A DNA stretch of 64,000 bases from Nonomuraea dietziae (GTDB taxonomy: Bacteria > Actinomycetota > Actinomycetes > Streptosporangiales > Streptosporangiaceae): the NCBI RefSeq assembly GCF_014195505.1, contig NZ_JACIBV010000001.1:7068001-7132000 (forward strand), given 5' to 3'. The notes beneath the pieces are model-generated. The model ran no database searches and was not told the DNA's origin. It worked only from the letters and a program-made list of their open reading frames with translations. Of the stretch, positions 63,337 to 64,000 are shown in pieces. The translations under genes and the position numbers were made by a program. Every line of letters begins with the position of its first letter. Within the stretch, counting starts at the first letter, position 1.

Positions 63337-63806
63337 ATGCACAAGGAGACGCGGCGGCGCGGACTGTTCTGGGATGTGCAGGAGGGGCGGGTCGCGCCGC
63401 CGCCGCGGCGGTCCTTCTCGGCTGGGAGCTGGTCGGGGTGGATCTCGAGCAGGGGACCATCGAGGTGGCCTTCGTGGCGAGCGAGCAGTTCGCGAACCCC
63501 GTCGGGGTGATCCAGGGCGGGTTCCTGGCCGCGATGCTCGACGACACCCTGGGGCCCGCCCTGGTCGCCACCCTGCCGGAGGGCCAGTTCGCGCCCACCC
63601 TCGACCTGCACGTCCAGTTTCTTCGTCCGGCCCGTCCAGGACGGCTGCTCGGCCGCGGGCGCATCGTGCAACGCGGCAGGGAGGTGTGCTTTCTCGCCGG
63701 AGAGCTGCTCGGGCCCGATGGCCGTCCCGTGGCCGTCGCCACCGCGACCGCGCGCATCCAGACCGTTCGAGGGGAGGGCGCGCCGCCGTCCCGAGTGTCA
63801 GCCTGA
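63337..63806 (+). pseudogene. PaaI-type hotdog thioesterase, frameshifted
   Basis: The N-terminus MHKETRRRGLFWDVQEGRVAPPP is in one frame. The rest, starting AAVLLGWELVGVDLEQGTIEVAF and carrying the hotdog helix VGVIQGGFLAAMLDDTLGPA, is in the next. Adding one base in the GC run at about 63404-63412 joins them into about 156 codons, the normal length for acyl-CoA thioesterases. Pseudogene or sequencing error; the third such case in the window. Confidence 0.8.
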
Positions 63807-63840
63807 CGCGTGCGGGTGTGAGCGGTTCGCCACCAGCGGC

Positions 63841-64000
63841 TCATTCTGAGGAGGGGATGACCCAGGCGTCCAGGAGGGGCCCCAGCTCGCGCGCCACGGT
63901 GGTCAGGGCGCGCACGTCCCGCTCGGTCCTGGCCATCAGGATCGCGCCCTCCAGCGAGCTGATCATGAGTGTCGCGAGGGCCCTGGCCCTGGGGCCCGGC
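63841..64000 (-). CDS. TetR-family regulator, C-terminal part (partial)
   Basis: Minus-strand frame running off the window end: RALATLMISSLEGAILMARTERDVRALTTVARELGPLLDAW, stop TGA at 63841-63843. This matches the C-terminal ligand-domain helices of TetR proteins of the LmrA/YxaF type. The HTH lies beyond the window. Convergent with the thioesterase. Confidence 0.7.
   Translation of the reverse strand, partial: PGPRARALATLMISSLEGAILMARTERDVRALTTVARELGPLLDAWVIPSSE

Overview
The window is very GC-rich, densely packed chromosomal DNA from an actinobacterium. It has a partial smc next to ftsY, three DtxR/IdeR-type iron boxes, many GTG and TTG starts, STAND/LuxR, MEDS-HATPase and SWIM proteins, and many starts preceded by TANNNT as expected for leaderless mRNAs. 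The gene set fits Streptosporangiales (for example Nonomuraea relatives). That placement is an inference; no marker in the window settles it.

Layout. 1-3.2 kb: smc end, ftsY, a 24-codon peptide ORF and a TPR protein. 3.2-7.1 kb: a FecCD-type siderophore uptake system, divergent from its binding lipoprotein across two iron boxes. 7.3-11.5 kb: Cds1-like cysteine desulfhydrase, a SigR-type sigma factor without an adjacent anti-sigma gene, a MEDS/ATPase regulator, and an EamA exporter with an XRE-cupin regulator. 11.6-17.6 kb: NodB deacetylase, HerA-like ATPase, DUF2461 protein, a NarL-type two-component pair and an FkbM methyltransferase. 17.6-23.6 kb: a large unknown membrane protein, typA and TetR. 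23.8-27.4 kb: LuxR-STAND regulator, an AMP-ligase-like fragment and a hydrolase. 27.5-33.2 kb: aldehyde dehydrogenase, secreted M14 carboxypeptidase and a secreted coiled-coil protein. 33.4-40.1 kb: GH1 glucosidase/TetR, aldo-keto reductase/MerR, PBP2-class transpeptidase and ABC exporter. 40.1-41.0 kb: a decayed gap with a LuxR-STAND remnant. 41.0-45.2 kb: sugar ABC operon and its LacI repressor, tied by an identical 14-bp operator. 45.3-51.6 kb: CynX-like MFS, an iron-regulated FhuF-like reductase, cysteine dioxygenase, a frameshifted amidohydrolase, LacI, a frameshifted ammonia-lyase homologue lacking the MIO serine, and small membrane proteins. 51.7-55.6 kb: ApbE, a reductase-like membrane protein, an MprAB-like pair and OsmC. 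55.7-58.4 kb: a 6C-type RNA candidate, nucleoside hydrolase, tRNA-Lys(CTT) and an orphan FtsX-like protein. 58.5-64 kb: small membrane protein, SWIM protein plus a 1015-residue partner, frameshifted thioesterase and a partial TetR.

Links between genes. Iron: the uptake system and the FhuF-like reductase share DtxR-type boxes. Sugar: the ABC operon and LacI share TGACAACGTTGTCA. Thiols: Cds1, SigR, cysteine dioxygenase and OsmC all touch cysteine or redox stress but are not in one operon. Three genes are each broken by one base in a GC run, so either these are young pseudogenes or the assembly has indel errors; this bears on any reading-frame argument in the window.
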